The notes: a model not told the origin generated them from the sequence alone. A stretch of 64,000 nt of DNA from Roseivivax jejudonensis (GCF_900172265.1 NZ_FWFK01000001.1:496001-560000); one strand, 5' to 3'; positions 26,983 to 35,865 are shown, counted from the first letter of the stretch. Program-made: numbers and translations.

Positions 26983-27099
26983 GGCGGCGGGGTGTATCCT
27001 CTGCGCGGGGTCAAGTCCACGATCTAGGACCGCGGCGGCCGTCATGCCAGCCCCGCCGGCTCCTGCGAGCTCCGCCGGCCTCGGGCCAATCCCGCCGGC

Positions 27100-27987
27100 T
27101 CAAAGCGTCGAGAGATCTCCCGCGGCATCGACGGCGGTGATCCGCGCGAGGCGGGCGCGCGTTCGCAGCCGGGCAAGCGCCGCACGGTCGAGGAAGACCG
27201 CGGCGGTCGAGAGCGCATCGGCCCGGGTCGCGCGCGACGCCTCCACGCTCAGCGTCGACCAGAGCGGCGCGCGGCCGTCCGGCGCCAGGATGTGACCGTC
27301 GTCGCCATCCCGATCTCCGGGCCGGAGCCGGAGCGCGCCCGGGCTGGAGGTGGCGATGGCGCCGCCGTGAAGCGTTCTCTGGCCCAGAGGACCGCCGTCG
27401 GGATCGACGAGGCCCAGCCGCCAGGGCCCGCCCAGCGCCGCCTGTTCGCCGATGTCGATCAGCGCGCGGGTGAACCCCCTTTCGGCAAGGCGGTCGCGCA
27501 CGGTGTCGGTCGCGAAGCCTTGCGCGATCCCGTTGAAGGTCAGCGCCTGCCCGGCCTCGAGCCGGATGCAGTCCGCCCGTCGCACCCGCTGCCAGCCGAC
27601 GTGGCGGCGCGCGGCCGCGGCGTCGCCGCGCTCCGCCAGCGCGCGCCACAGCGGCTGCACGGTCGGATCGAACAGTCCCCCGGTCAGCCTGTGCGCCGCG
27701 TCGGCCTCGGCCACGAGCGCGCGCATCCACGGCGACGGCGACGGCAGCCGACCCGTGCGGTTGAGCCGCGACAGCTCCGAGTTCGGGTCGTACAGGCTAA
27801 AGGTCCGCTCGATCCGGTCGAGCAGCGCCGGCACCTCCGCCAGCGCCGCGTCGACCTCCGCGCGCGGCCCGTGCAACGTCACCGACACCTCCGCCCCGAG
27901 CGCGCGGCCCTGCCAGGTACCGGCCCGGGCGCCGCGCGGCGTGCAGGCGAAGGCCGCGGCGAGCGCGAGGAAGCGCCGGCGCCTCAT
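27100..27987 (-). CDS. apbE: FAD:protein FMN transferase (ApbE)
   Basis: A 295-residue periplasmic flavin transferase that attaches FMN to a threonine or serine of partner proteins. A twin-arginine-like signal (MRRRRFLALAAAFACTPRGA) is followed by the family motifs ALGAEVSVTLHG, FSLYDPNSELSRLN, TGGLFDPTVQPLW and FNGIAQGFATDTV. Its start overlaps the end of the NosR-like gene by four bases. The NosR-like protein has an FMN-binding domain with a probable attachment threonine, so it is the obvious substrate. Confidence 0.95.
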   Translation of the reverse strand: MRRRRFLALAAAFACTPRGARAGTWQGRALGAEVSVTLHGPRAEVDAALAEVPALLDRIERTFSLYDPNSELSRLNRTGRLPSPSPWMRALVAEADAAHRLTGGLFDPTVQPLWRALAERGDAAAARRHVGWQRVRRADCIRLEAGQALTFNGIAQGFATDTVRDRLAERGFTRALIDIGEQAALGGPWRLGLVDPDGGPLGQRTLHGGAIATSSPGALRLRPGDRDGDDGHILAPDGRAPLWSTLSVEASRATRADALSTAAVFLDRAALARLRTRARLARITAVDAAGDLSTL

Positions 27988-30095
27988 TCCGCCACCACCA
28001 CGTTCGGATGCCCGGTCGCGCGCCGACGCCTTTTCTCGGCCCGCGCGGCGAGGACGAGCGGCACGCATTGCTTCGGATCTTCGTGGATCGTCACGCAGTC
28101 GAGGCACTGGAAGCACTCCGAGTAGTCGATCCGGCCGGATTTCGCGATCGCGCCGTAGGCGCATTCGACGCGGCAGAGCTGGCAGGGCGCGCCGCATTCG
28201 GCCCGCCGCGGGATCCAGCGCCGGATCCGCAGCACCCCGCCCACCGCCATCAGCGCGCCGAGCGGGCAGACATAGCGGCAAAAGCCCTTGAACAGCACCA
28301 TCGACAGGAACACCCAGAACAGCGCGTAGGCCGCCCAGTACCACTCGCGCACGAAAAAGGTGGTGATCGCGGTCTTGAACGGCTCGACCTCGGCCGCCTT
28401 GTCGAGATGCTGTGGCACCCAGATCGTCACCGCGACGAGCGCCGCGAGCACGCCGTACTTGATCCACTTGAGCCGCGCATCGAGCGCCGCCGACGGTTCG
28501 ATCTGCCGCAGCCCGAGCCGCCGGCCGAGGTGGTTGGCGAATTCCTGCAAGGCGCCGAACGGGCACAACCACCCGCAGAAGAGGCCGCGGCCCCACAGCA
28601 CCAGCCCGGCCAGCGCGGCGACCCAGACCAGCGCCGAGAACGGGTCGTAGACGAGGAAGGCGAAGGACCCGCCCGACAGCGCCGCCTGCAGCGTTGCCAG
28701 CGGCGTCACGATCGACAGTTGCCCCTGCCCCCACCAGCCGACGAAGCCCAGCGCCACCGCCAGCACGCCGAGCCGAACCGGCGTATAGGCCCGAAGTCCT
28801 GCGAGACGCGACTGCGCGAAGAGGAGCACGGGCAGGAGCAGCACCAGCAGCCCCCCGAGCACGGCGAGGTCGTCGGCACGGCCGCGCACAGCCTCCTCGA
28901 AGGGCGACAGCCGCGTCACGGCGCCCGGCCGCGAGAAGAACCGTTCGGGTGTCGCGTGCGTGACGGCCAGTGTTTCGGATCCGATCTCGGGCTGGAACAT
29001 GCCGTGGCTGCGCACCGCCTGAACCTTGAGGGTCCAGTCCCGCGTCGGATCGAAGCCGAGCCGGCGGTCGGTGCGCAGGACCATCGCCACGCCGTCGTGG
29101 AGCGCGTCCGGCACGTCGCCCGCCAGCCCCACGAAGAGATCCGCGTCGCGCAGTGCGATCGGCAGGCCGTCCTGCTCGGCGCTCAGCCAGTCGGGGGCAG
29201 TGTTGCGCACGAACTCGTCCGACACGAGGCCGTGGCGCCCGGTCTCGACCACGAGGATGGGCTCGTCGTGGTCGGAGATCTCCATGAACCGGCGCAGATC
29301 CTCGTAGGTGGCGTCGTCCAGCAGCGCGCGGGCGATCGATGGCGGGCCCAGATCGGCGATCCACAGATCGAGATAGGCCGCGTCGGGATCGGCGGTGGCA
29401 TCGGGGTCGTCGCGTTCCCAGACGGTGCCCTCGAACCGCGCCTGGACCTCGGCATTGGTGACGACGTGGTGCCTCACCAGCCCCTGATCGACCAGCGACT
29501 GCCAGTCGAGATCCTCGGCGTGGTCGGGGTCGGGATAGGCCGGCGGGCCCGCTGCAACGCCCTGCATCTTTTCGCGCGCGACGGCGAGGGTCGCCGCCAG
29601 CACGCTTTCATGCGCGATCCGCACGCTGGCCGTCGCCTTCGTCACCCCGTCGAGATAGACCAGCGCGCCGCCGGCGGTGGCGTCGCCGTAGGGCGTGCCG
29701 ACCACCATCGGCTCCGAGATCGAGCGGCCCTCGTATTGCTCGAAAAAGGCGCGGAACGGCGCCTCGCCGAGCCCCGAGACGAAGATCGGTTCATTGTGGT
29801 CGAGCAACCGTACGTTCAGGAACCGTCCCTCGAGATCGAGCGTCACCAGCACGTTGATCGGCGCGCCCGAGAACCCCGGCAGCGGCGCCAGCGGTTCGGT
29901 CTCGAAGACGTAGCCCACATGGGCGCCGCCCGAGTTCAGAAGCTCGTAGACGCCGGTTTCGGTGATGGCCTCGCCCAGCGCCATCGGCGCGCGCACCGCT
30001 TCGGCAATGCGCGCCCGGTCGCTCGGTGCGGCAACAGCGCCGACCGCCAGACAGAGCCACGCGAGCGCGGCCAGAGCCAGACGCCATCTTCCCAT
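27984..30095 (-). CDS. NosR/NirI-type membrane flavo-iron-sulfur protein
   Basis: A 703-residue membrane protein. A signal peptide (to about residue 23) leads into a periplasmic FMN-binding domain whose LDGVTKATASVRIAHES segment carries the likely flavinylation threonine. Several transmembrane helices follow, then polyferredoxin-type CGWLCPFGALQEF and CRYVCPLGALM loops and C-terminal 4Fe-4S motifs (CGAPCQLCRVEC, CFQCLDCVTIHEDPKQC). NosR passes electrons to nitrous oxide reductase and NirI has a similar role for nitrite reductase, but no nosZDFYL or nir gene is in the window. Followed directly by apbE. The specific partner is unknown. Confidence 0.9.
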   Translation of the reverse strand: MGRWRLALAALAWLCLAVGAVAAPSDRARIAEAVRAPMALGEAITETGVYELLNSGGAHVGYVFETEPLAPLPGFSGAPINVLVTLDLEGRFLNVRLLDHNEPIFVSGLGEAPFRAFFEQYEGRSISEPMVVGTPYGDATAGGALVYLDGVTKATASVRIAHESVLAATLAVAREKMQGVAAGPPAYPDPDHAEDLDWQSLVDQGLVRHHVVTNAEVQARFEGTVWERDDPDATADPDAAYLDLWIADLGPPSIARALLDDATYEDLRRFMEISDHDEPILVVETGRHGLVSDEFVRNTAPDWLSAEQDGLPIALRDADLFVGLAGDVPDALHDGVAMVLRTDRRLGFDPTRDWTLKVQAVRSHGMFQPEIGSETLAVTHATPERFFSRPGAVTRLSPFEEAVRGRADDLAVLGGLLVLLLPVLLFAQSRLAGLRAYTPVRLGVLAVALGFVGWWGQGQLSIVTPLATLQAALSGGSFAFLVYDPFSALVWVAALAGLVLWGRGLFCGWLCPFGALQEFANHLGRRLGLRQIEPSAALDARLKWIKYGVLAALVAVTIWVPQHLDKAAEVEPFKTAITTFFVREWYWAAYALFWVFLSMVLFKGFCRYVCPLGALMAVGGVLRIRRWIPRRAECGAPCQLCRVECAYGAIAKSGRIDYSECFQCLDCVTIHEDPKQCVPLVLAARAEKRRRRATGHPNVVVAE

Positions 30096-30375
30096 GTGGC
30101 GCAGCCTACGGCGGGGGGCCGCCGGCCGAGAATGAGACGATGGTGGGGGGCGGCGCAGCTCCCGGGTCGGAGCCGCCGCGTCGACGGCCGAGCGCGTCGT
30201 TGTGGCCTTTTGCAAGGCGCCGTGCCGTCCAAGACGCACCGCGGAGCATGAGCGGCCCAGGCACGGCCGGGACCGGACGCCGACCCTACTGGGCTGCAGC
30301 GCGCACACCACCGGCCCGCCTCGGGAGAGCCGCAGCGATGCGCCGGGTCTCCCGCCCCGCGCCGGCCGCCCGCTC
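30096..30375. other. Intergenic stretch upstream of nosR-like gene and ffh, no gene seen
   Basis: First part of a 493-base gap between two divergent units. Frames here are open by high GC content only. No coding pattern, tRNA or clear repeat was recognised. It should contain the nosR-like promoter. The second part (30376-30588) holds the ffh promoter candidate and leader. Confidence 0.5.
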
Positions 30376-30404
30376 TTGACTCGGGCGCTCCGCGCGCGTA
30401 TCGG
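30376..30404 (+). promoter_or_regulatory. Candidate sigma70 promoter for ffh
   Basis: TTGACT (30376-30381) and TATCGG (30399-30404) with the ideal 17-base spacer. The -35 box is strong and the -10 box is weak. Transcription would start near 30411, just before two stem-loops. Confidence 0.4.
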
Positions 30405-30416
30405 CCCGGTCCAATC

Positions 30417-30490
30417 CCGGAAGTGCAATCGCTTCCGGTCCCGTGGGCCATGCCCGGGATCGCCCTCCGTCAGCGCGTTGCGCCCACGGG
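30417..30490 (+). other. Two consecutive stem-loops in the ffh leader
   Basis: A 7-bp stem CCGGAAG / CTTCCGG (30417-30423 with 30432-30438) is followed at once by an 8-bp stem CCCGTGGG / CCCACGGG (30440-30447 with 30483-30490, long loop). No T-tract follows. These may form a structured 5' leader of the ffh transcript or a small RNA; the role is unknown. Confidence 0.35.
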
Positions 30491-30588
30491 GGCGCTTGTC
30501 GTTTGGCCCGTGACCGTTTGTGAGAGAGACCGCGCGCCCTTACCTTGGGGACAGCATCGACAAGACCGGCAAGGAGGCCGCGAGCGCC

Positions 30589-32118
30589 ATGTTCGAAAAT
30601 CTCTCCGATCGTCTCGGCGGCGTCTTCGACCGCCTGACCAAGCAGGGCGCCCTGAGCGAGGACGATGTCCGCACCGCCCTGCGCGAGGTGCGCGTCGCCC
30701 TGCTCGAGGCGGACGTGTCGCTTCCAGTCGTCCGCAACTTCGTCAAGTCGGTCGAGAAGAAGGCGACCGGCGCGGCGGTGACGAAATCGGTCACGCCCGG
30801 CCAGCAGGTGGTCAAGATCGTCCACGACGAACTGATCGAGATGCTGACCGGCGAGGGTGAGCCGGGCCAGTTGCGCATCGACCAGGCCCCGGCGCCGATC
30901 CTCATGGTCGGCCTGCAGGGCTCGGGCAAGACGACGACCACCGCCAAGCTCGCCAAGCGGCTGACCGAGCGCGACAAGAAGAAGGTCCTGATGGCCTCGC
31001 TCGACGTCAACCGCCCGGCGGCGATGGAACAGCTCGAGATCCTCGGCAAGCAGATCGGCGTCGATACGCTGCCCATCGTGAAGGGCGAGGATCCGGTCGC
31101 CATCGCCAAGCGTGCAAAGACGCAGGCGAGCCTCGGCGGCTACGACGTCTACATGCTCGACACCGCGGGCCGCCTGCACATCGACCAGGAGCTGATCGCG
31201 CAGGCCGCTGCCGTGCGCGACGTGGCCAACCCGCGCGAGACGCTCCTCGTGGTCGATGGCCTGACCGGTCAGGACGCCGTGAACGTCGCCACCGAGTTCG
31301 ACGACAAGATCGGCGTCTCCGGCGTCGTCCTGACGCGGATGGACGGCGATGGCCGCGGCGGCGCGGCGCTGTCGATGCGCGCGATCACCGGCAAGCCGAT
31401 CAAGTTCGTCGGTCTCGGCGAAAAGATGGACGCGCTCGAGACCTTCGAGCCCGAACGCGTCGCGGGCCGCATCCTCGGCATGGGCGACATCGTCGCGCTG
31501 GTCGAGAAGGCGCAGCACACGCTCGAGGCCGAACAGGCCGAGCGGATGATGAAGCGCTTCCAGAAGGGTCAGTTCAACATGAACGACCTGAAGATGCAGC
31601 TCGAGCAGATGCAGAAGATGGGCGGCATGGAAGGCATGATGTCGATGATGCCGGGCATGGGAAAGATGGCCAAGCAGATGGACGGCGCGGGCATCGACGA
31701 TTCCATGCTGCGCCGCCAGATCGCGCTCATCAACTCGATGACGAAAAAGGAGCGCGCCAATCCCGCGCTGCTTCAGGCCAGCCGGAAAAAGCGCATCGCC
31801 GCGGGCTCCGGGCTCGAGGTGTCGGAGCTCAACAAGCTGCTGAAGATGCAGCGACAGATGGGCGACATGATGAAGAAGATGGGCAAGATGGGCAAAGGCG
31901 GCATGCTCAAGCAGGCCATGTCCGGCATGTTCGGCAAGGGCGGCATGCCCGCCGGCATGGACCCGTCCAAGATGGATCCCAAGGAGCTCGAGGCCGCCGC
32001 CAAGGCGATGGGCGGCAAGATGCCCGGCGGCATGGGCGGCCCGGGCGGCGGCATGCCCGGCATGGGCGGCGGCCAAGGCCTGCCTCCGGGCATTTCGGGG
32101 TTCGGCAAGAAGAAGTGA
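30589..32118 (+). CDS. ffh: Signal recognition particle protein Ffh
   Basis: A 509-residue SRP54 GTPase that binds signal sequences and 4.5S RNA to target membrane proteins. The N domain spans about 1-90, the G domain 100-300 (GLQGSGKTTTTAKLAK, DTAGRL, DGDGRGGAAL) and the methionine-rich M domain 330-450. A GMPGMGG-type Met/Gly tail follows. The ATG at 30589 has an AAGGAGG site 11 bases upstream and gives MFENLSDRLGG as in the family. It heads a long translationally coupled operon of acetyltransferases: its stop overlaps the next GTG. Confidence 0.97.
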   Translation: MFENLSDRLGGVFDRLTKQGALSEDDVRTALREVRVALLEADVSLPVVRNFVKSVEKKATGAAVTKSVTPGQQVVKIVHDELIEMLTGEGEPGQLRIDQAPAPILMVGLQGSGKTTTTAKLAKRLTERDKKKVLMASLDVNRPAAMEQLEILGKQIGVDTLPIVKGEDPVAIAKRAKTQASLGGYDVYMLDTAGRLHIDQELIAQAAAVRDVANPRETLLVVDGLTGQDAVNVATEFDDKIGVSGVVLTRMDGDGRGGAALSMRAITGKPIKFVGLGEKMDALETFEPERVAGRILGMGDIVALVEKAQHTLEAEQAERMMKRFQKGQFNMNDLKMQLEQMQKMGGMEGMMSMMPGMGKMAKQMDGAGIDDSMLRRQIALINSMTKKERANPALLQASRKKRIAAGSGLEVSELNKLLKMQRQMGDMMKKMGKMGKGGMLKQAMSGMFGKGGMPAGMDPSKMDPKELEAAAKAMGGKMPGGMGGPGGGMPGMGGGQGLPPGISGFGKKK

Positions 32119-32696
32119 CGGCACGCCGCTGCATAACCGCGCCCGAGGGCGCCGCGGCCGCGCGGGCGGCCCAGGTGCGCGCGGCGGTGCCCGTGATCGA
32201 GACTGCGCGACTGCGCCTTGTTGCGCCGCGCCTCGATCACCTGCCGCTCTGGACGCGGCTGATGGTTCCCGACGACGCCGGGCTGCTCGGCGGTCCGCAC
32301 ACCGACGAAGAGGCGTGGGAGGCGTTCTGCGTCTACACCGCCGGGTGGCTGCTGCACGGCCACGGCGCCTGGGCAGTCGAAGGGCGCGATGACGGCGCGC
32401 ATCTGGGATTCGTGCATGTCGGCCTCGAATGGGGCGACGCGGAGCCGGAGTTGGGCTTCATGTTCGCGCCAGAGGCCCGCGGCGCGGGCTTCGCGACCGA
32501 AGCGGCCCGCGCGGCGCGCGACGCCGGAACGGCGCTCTTCGGGGCCGAGGGGCTCGTGAGCTATGTCGCCGCGACCAACGCGGCATCGGCGCGGCTGGCT
32601 GCGCGGCTGGGCGCGCGCCGCGATGCGGCCGCCGAAGCGGCGATCGGCGAGCCGGACCTGCAGGTCTGGCGGCACCGCGCGGAGGCGCCGGCATGA
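32115..32696 (+). CDS. GNAT acetyltransferase 1 of five tandem copies
   Basis: A 193-residue RimJ/RimL-type N-acetyltransferase. It contains the IETARLRLVAPRLDHL entry, ELGFMFAPEARGAGFATEAAR (the acetyl-CoA pyrophosphate loop, ARGAGFA) and a final strand SARLAARLGARRDA. It begins with a GTG at 32115 that overlaps the ffh stop (GTGA). It is the most divergent of the five, lacking the GHWQ motif shared by the others (it has WLLHGHGAWAVEG instead). Substrate unknown; RimJ/RimL relatives acetylate ribosomal proteins, aminoglycosides or small amines. Confidence 0.88.
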   Translation: MTARRCITAPEGAAAARAAQVRAAVPVIETARLRLVAPRLDHLPLWTRLMVPDDAGLLGGPHTDEEAWEAFCVYTAGWLLHGHGAWAVEGRDDGAHLGFVHVGLEWGDAEPELGFMFAPEARGAGFATEAARAARDAGTALFGAEGLVSYVAATNAASARLAARLGARRDAAAEAAIGEPDLQVWRHRAEAPA

Positions 32697-33265
32697 GCGC
32701 TGCGCCCGCGACGACATCCGCCACCACCAGGCCCGAGGCGCTGACCGTCGCCCCGCGGATCGAGACGGCGCGGCTGATCCTTCGCGGCCCGGAGATGCGC
32801 GACTTTAATGCCTTCGCGACATTCCATGCCGATCCGTCGCGCTGCCTCGGGTTCGGGCCGGAAATGGCGCGCCCGGAGGCGTGGCGCTGGTGGGCCGGCA
32901 ATATCGGCCACTGGCAGATCCACGGCTATGGCTACCTGACGGTCGAGGATCGCGAGACGGGCGCGCCCGCCGGCATCAGTGGCATCTGGAACCCCGAGGG
33001 CTGGCCCGAGCCGGAGATCGGCTGGGTTGTCTACGAAGGCTTCGAGGGGCGCGGGATCGCCTTCGAGGCCGCGCTCGCGGCGCGGGCCTGGGCCTACGAT
33101 ACGCTCGGGATGTCCACGCTGACCTCGAACATCAAGCCGGACAACGCCCGGTCCAAGGCGCTCGCCGCGCGGATGGGCGCAGTCTACGAGCGGACCTACG
33201 ACAATCCGATCATGGGCGAGGACGAACTCTGGCGTCATCCGGGACCCGCGGAGGCCGCGCGATGA
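32693..33265 (+). CDS. GNAT acetyltransferase 2 of five tandem copies
   Basis: A 190-residue RimJ/RimL-type acetyltransferase. Motifs are IETARLILRGPEMRDFNAF, the shared NIGHWQIHGYGYLTVED segment, PEIGWVVYEGFEGRGIAFEA (pyrophosphate loop) and SNIKPDNARSKALAARMGA. Its ATG overlaps the previous stop by four bases. The frame can be read further upstream inside copy 1, but the overlap ATG gives the natural length. Confidence 0.88.
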   Translation: MSAAPATTSATTRPEALTVAPRIETARLILRGPEMRDFNAFATFHADPSRCLGFGPEMARPEAWRWWAGNIGHWQIHGYGYLTVEDRETGAPAGISGIWNPEGWPEPEIGWVVYEGFEGRGIAFEAALAARAWAYDTLGMSTLTSNIKPDNARSKALAARMGAVYERTYDNPIMGEDELWRHPGPAEAAR

Positions 33266-33789
33266 GCGACGTCGTCACCGTTCCCGTAATCGAGACCGAG
33301 CGGCTGACCCTGCGGGCACCGCGGATCACCGACCTCGACGCCTTCGCAACATTCTTCGCCGACGAGCGCGCGCGCTTCGTCGGCGGCCCGAGCGACCGGG
33401 TCGGAACGTGGCAGATCCTGCTGCGGATGTCGGGCCACTGGCAGCTGCGCGGATACGGACTCTGGGTCGCCGCGCGCCGCACCACCGGAGAGCCGGTCGG
33501 CTATGCCGGCATCGTCAACCACGTGGACTGGCCGGAGCCGGAACTCGGCTACGCGATCTTTGCCGCGTGGGAAGGGCGCGGCTACGCGTTCGAGGCCGCG
33601 GAGGCGGCCCGCAGCGCGGCGGCCGAGCGGTTCGGGATCGCCCGGCCGATCAGCCTCGTCGCACCGGAGAACACCCGCTCCGTGCGACTGGCCAAGCGCC
33701 TTGGCGCGGCGTTCGAGCGCGACATCGAGCTGCGCGGAGAAACGACCTACGTCTTTCGTCATCCCGGCGCGGAGGGCGCCGCGGCATGA
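33262..33789 (+). CDS. GNAT acetyltransferase 3 of five tandem copies
   Basis: A 175-residue RimJ/RimL-type acetyltransferase, closest in layout to copies 2 and 4. It shows IETERLTLRAPRITDLDAF, RMSGHWQLRGYGLWVAARR, PELGYAIFAAWEGRGYAFEA and VAPENTRSVRLAKRLGAAFE. Its start overlaps the previous stop by four bases (ATGA). The repeated GHWQ(I/L/M)RG(Y/F)G motif suggests recent duplication of one ancestor rather than independent acquisitions. Confidence 0.88.
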   Translation: MSDVVTVPVIETERLTLRAPRITDLDAFATFFADERARFVGGPSDRVGTWQILLRMSGHWQLRGYGLWVAARRTTGEPVGYAGIVNHVDWPEPELGYAIFAAWEGRGYAFEAAEAARSAAAERFGIARPISLVAPENTRSVRLAKRLGAAFERDIELRGETTYVFRHPGAEGAAA

Positions 33790-34310
33790 TCGAGCGCGTC
33801 GTTCTGCACACCGAGCGCCTGACGCTCCGGCCGCTGCGCACCTCGGATTTCGAGGCCTATTCCGCGTATTACACCGGGCCGCGCGCACGCTTCGTCGGCG
33901 GGCCGGTCACGCGGGGCGAGGCCTTCACCAAGTTCTGCGCGATGATCGGCCATTGGCAGATGCGCGGCTTCGGTCGCTTCGCGATCTGCCTGCGCGACGA
34001 CGACACGGGCTTCGGCCATGCCGGTCTGCTGCAGGTCGAGGACGCGCGCCTGCCCGAGCTGACCTGGACGCTTTGGACCGCGGACGCCGAGGGCCGCGGG
34101 TATGCCCGCGAGGCCGCGACGGCGGTGCGCGATCACGCGTTCGGACCGCTCGGCCTGCCGGCCCTGTCGGCGATCGTGCATCGCGACAACGCAGCCAGCG
34201 CCCGGGTCGCCGAAGCGCTCGGCGGCGTGGCGGACCCCGACCTGCCCGTCCGCTTCGACGACGAGCGCGCCTTCCGCTTCGACGCGGCCCCCGTGGAGGT
34301 GCCGGCATGA
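33786..34310 (+). CDS. GNAT acetyltransferase 4 of five tandem copies
   Basis: A 174-residue acetyltransferase with LHTERLTLRPLRTSDFEAY, MIGHWQMRGFGRFAICLRD, LWTADAEGRGYAREAATAV and IVHRDNAASARVAEALGG. Starts at an ATG overlapping the previous stop by four bases. The RARFVGGP segment near residue 33 is shared with copy 3, and a variant (SRFMGGP) with copy 5. Confidence 0.88.
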   Translation: MIERVVLHTERLTLRPLRTSDFEAYSAYYTGPRARFVGGPVTRGEAFTKFCAMIGHWQMRGFGRFAICLRDDDTGFGHAGLLQVEDARLPELTWTLWTADAEGRGYAREAATAVRDHAFGPLGLPALSAIVHRDNAASARVAEALGGVADPDLPVRFDDERAFRFDAAPVEVPA

Positions 34311-34912
34311 CGCAGGAGACGATCCCGAAGATCGAGACGCGCCGGCTGCGCCTCGCCGCGCCGGAGGCCGAGGATTACCCCGACTTCAAGGCGACGTTCG
34401 CCTCCTACCGGTCGCGGTTCATGGGCGGCCCGCTCAATGCCTACGAGACGTGGATGCTCTATGCCGCCGAGATCGGGCACTGGCAGATCCGCGGCTTCGG
34501 CATGTGGATGGTGCATCTCAGGGACACCGGCGAAACCGTGGGCATGGCCGGGGGCTGGCAGCCCGCGAAATGGCCCGAGCGCGAGATCGCGTGGATCATC
34601 TGGCCCGACCGGGCCGGCCAGGGCTTCGCGCTCGAGGCGACGCACGCGGTGCGCCGGCACTTCTACGACCGGGCCGGGTGGACCACCTGTGTGTCCTATC
34701 TCGACCCCAAGGATCTGCAGTCCATCCGGCTGGCGGAGCGGCTGGGCGCCGCGCGCGACCGCGAGGCGGCGACGGTCGACGGATCGGACGTCTGCTATCG
34801 CCATCCCGCCCCTGCCGCGCTGCGCGACAGCCAGCTCGCGCACGGGATCGAGATGGAGATCCAGAACTACATCGACCCCCTGTTCACCCCGAAAGGCTGG
34901 GCCCTTGACTGA
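34307..34912 (+). CDS. GNAT acetyltransferase 5 of five tandem copies
   Basis: A 201-residue acetyltransferase: IETRRLRLAAPEAEDYPDF, SRFMGGPLNAYETWMLYAAE, IGHWQIRGFGMWMVHLRD, WPDRAGQGFALEATHAVRR and LQSIRLAERLGAARDREA. It has a C-terminal extension (ELAHGIEMEIQ-like, ending FTPKGWALD) absent from copies 3 and 4. It overlaps the following chorismate mutase gene by 8 bases, so the whole block from ffh onward is coupled. Confidence 0.88.
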   Translation: MTQETIPKIETRRLRLAAPEAEDYPDFKATFASYRSRFMGGPLNAYETWMLYAAEIGHWQIRGFGMWMVHLRDTGETVGMAGGWQPAKWPEREIAWIIWPDRAGQGFALEATHAVRRHFYDRAGWTTCVSYLDPKDLQSIRLAERLGAARDREAATVDGSDVCYRHPAPAALRDSQLAHGIEMEIQNYIDPLFTPKGWALD

Positions 34913-35204
34913 AGACGCAATCACCCGCGCGGAAACGCTCCTGAAAGAGCACCGCGACTCGATCGACCGGCTCGACGCCATTCTGGTCTTCACGCTGGCC
35001 GAGCGGTTCAAGCACACGCAGGCCGTGGGCGTGCTCAAGGCGCACCACGACCTTCCCCCATCCGACCCCGCGCGCGAGGAAACCCAGATCGCGCGGTTGA
35101 AGGATCTGGCGGAGCGGGCCGATCTCGACCCCGACTTCGCCGCCAAATTCCTGAATTTCATCATTCAGGAAGTCATTCAGCATCATCGCAAACACCAATC
35201 CTGA
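34905..35204 (+). CDS. Chorismate mutase
   Basis: A 99-residue AroQ-class chorismate mutase, which converts chorismate to prephenate. The fold is recognisable from [29 protein letters not shown], split around residues 17-45, and from the [14 protein letters not shown]-like region near 58. The start is a TTG at 34905 inside the end of the fifth acetyltransferase, the only candidate giving the full first helix. Located immediately upstream of rpsP, a neighbourhood known in this bacterial group. Confidence 0.88.
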   Translation: MTEDAITRAETLLKEHRDSIDRLDAILVFTLAERFKHTQAVGVLKAHHDLPPSDPAREETQIARLKDLAERADLDPDFAAKFLNFIIQEVIQHHRKHQS

Positions 35205-35253
35205 CGGGGCGCATCCGCCCCAGGCACAGCCATTCGAAAAAGGAGACCCAACG

Positions 35254-35640
35254 ATGGCCATGAAGATCCGACTCTCCCGCGGCGGTTCCAAGAAGCGCCC
35301 CCACTACTCGATCGTCGCCGCCGACAGCCGCATGCCGCGCGACGGCCGCTTCAAGGAGAAGCTGGGCACCTACAACCCGCTTCTGCCGAAGGGCGACGAG
35401 CGCCGCGTGATCATGGACACCGATCGCGTGCAGTACTGGCTGAGCCAGGGTGCGCAGCCCACCGACCGCATCCAGCGCTTCCTCGAGAACGCCGGCATGG
35501 TGGAAAAGAAGGAACGCTCGAACCCCAAGAAGGGCACCCCCGGCAAGGCCGCGCAGGAGCGCGCCGCCGCCCGCGCCGAAAAGGCCGAGGCCGCGAAGGC
35601 CGCCGCCGAGGCGCCCGCGGACGATACCGCCTCCGAGTGA
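35254..35640 (+). CDS. rpsP: 30S ribosomal protein S16
   Basis: A 128-residue S16. The core (residues 1-82) has [35 protein letters not shown] and [13 protein letters not shown]. An Ala/Lys/Glu-rich tail of about 45 residues follows, as often seen in alphaproteobacteria. A GGAGA site precedes the ATG. It begins the rpsP-rimM-trmD-rplS series, which is interrupted here by an outer-membrane-protein gene. Confidence 0.98.
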   Translation: MAMKIRLSRGGSKKRPHYSIVAADSRMPRDGRFKEKLGTYNPLLPKGDERRVIMDTDRVQYWLSQGAQPTDRIQRFLENAGMVEKKERSNPKKGTPGKAAQERAAARAEKAEAAKAAAEAPADDTASE

Positions 35641-35672
35641 TCGGTCGCGACGCGACCGGACCCGGAGCAGAG

Positions 35673-35704
35673 AACGGGGCGCGCCGGCCGGGCGCGCCCC
35701 GTTT
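35673..35704 (+). terminator. Probable terminator after rpsP
   Basis: A perfect 13-bp stem (AACGGGGCGCGCC / GGCGCGCCCCGTT) with a 5-base loop lies 33 bases after the rpsP stop. Only three or four T residues follow, so termination may be partial. It separates rpsP from the next gene. Confidence 0.65.
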
Positions 35705-35865
35705 GCGTTCGGGCGTCGGCTCCCCTGGCCTGGCGCCGCTCCGCCGCCACGCGCGGACGAAAATGCCGCCGGCAATCGCGGCGCGGCTTGCACTGGCGTG
35801 CCCTTGAGGGAACACTACGTCGCGACGCGACGCCTGCACGACGCCCGCACAAAGGATCGACCGAC

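Noticed and set aside
27984-30251. Long plus-strand frames opposite the NosR-like gene
   Set aside because: No ribosome binding site or domain; the minus-strand gene has full iron-sulfur and FMN motifs.
30376-30588. SRP (4.5S) RNA gene upstream of ffh
   Set aside because: The conserved apical tetraloop region and the AGCAGCC-type internal loop of SRP RNA are not present, although hairpins exist.
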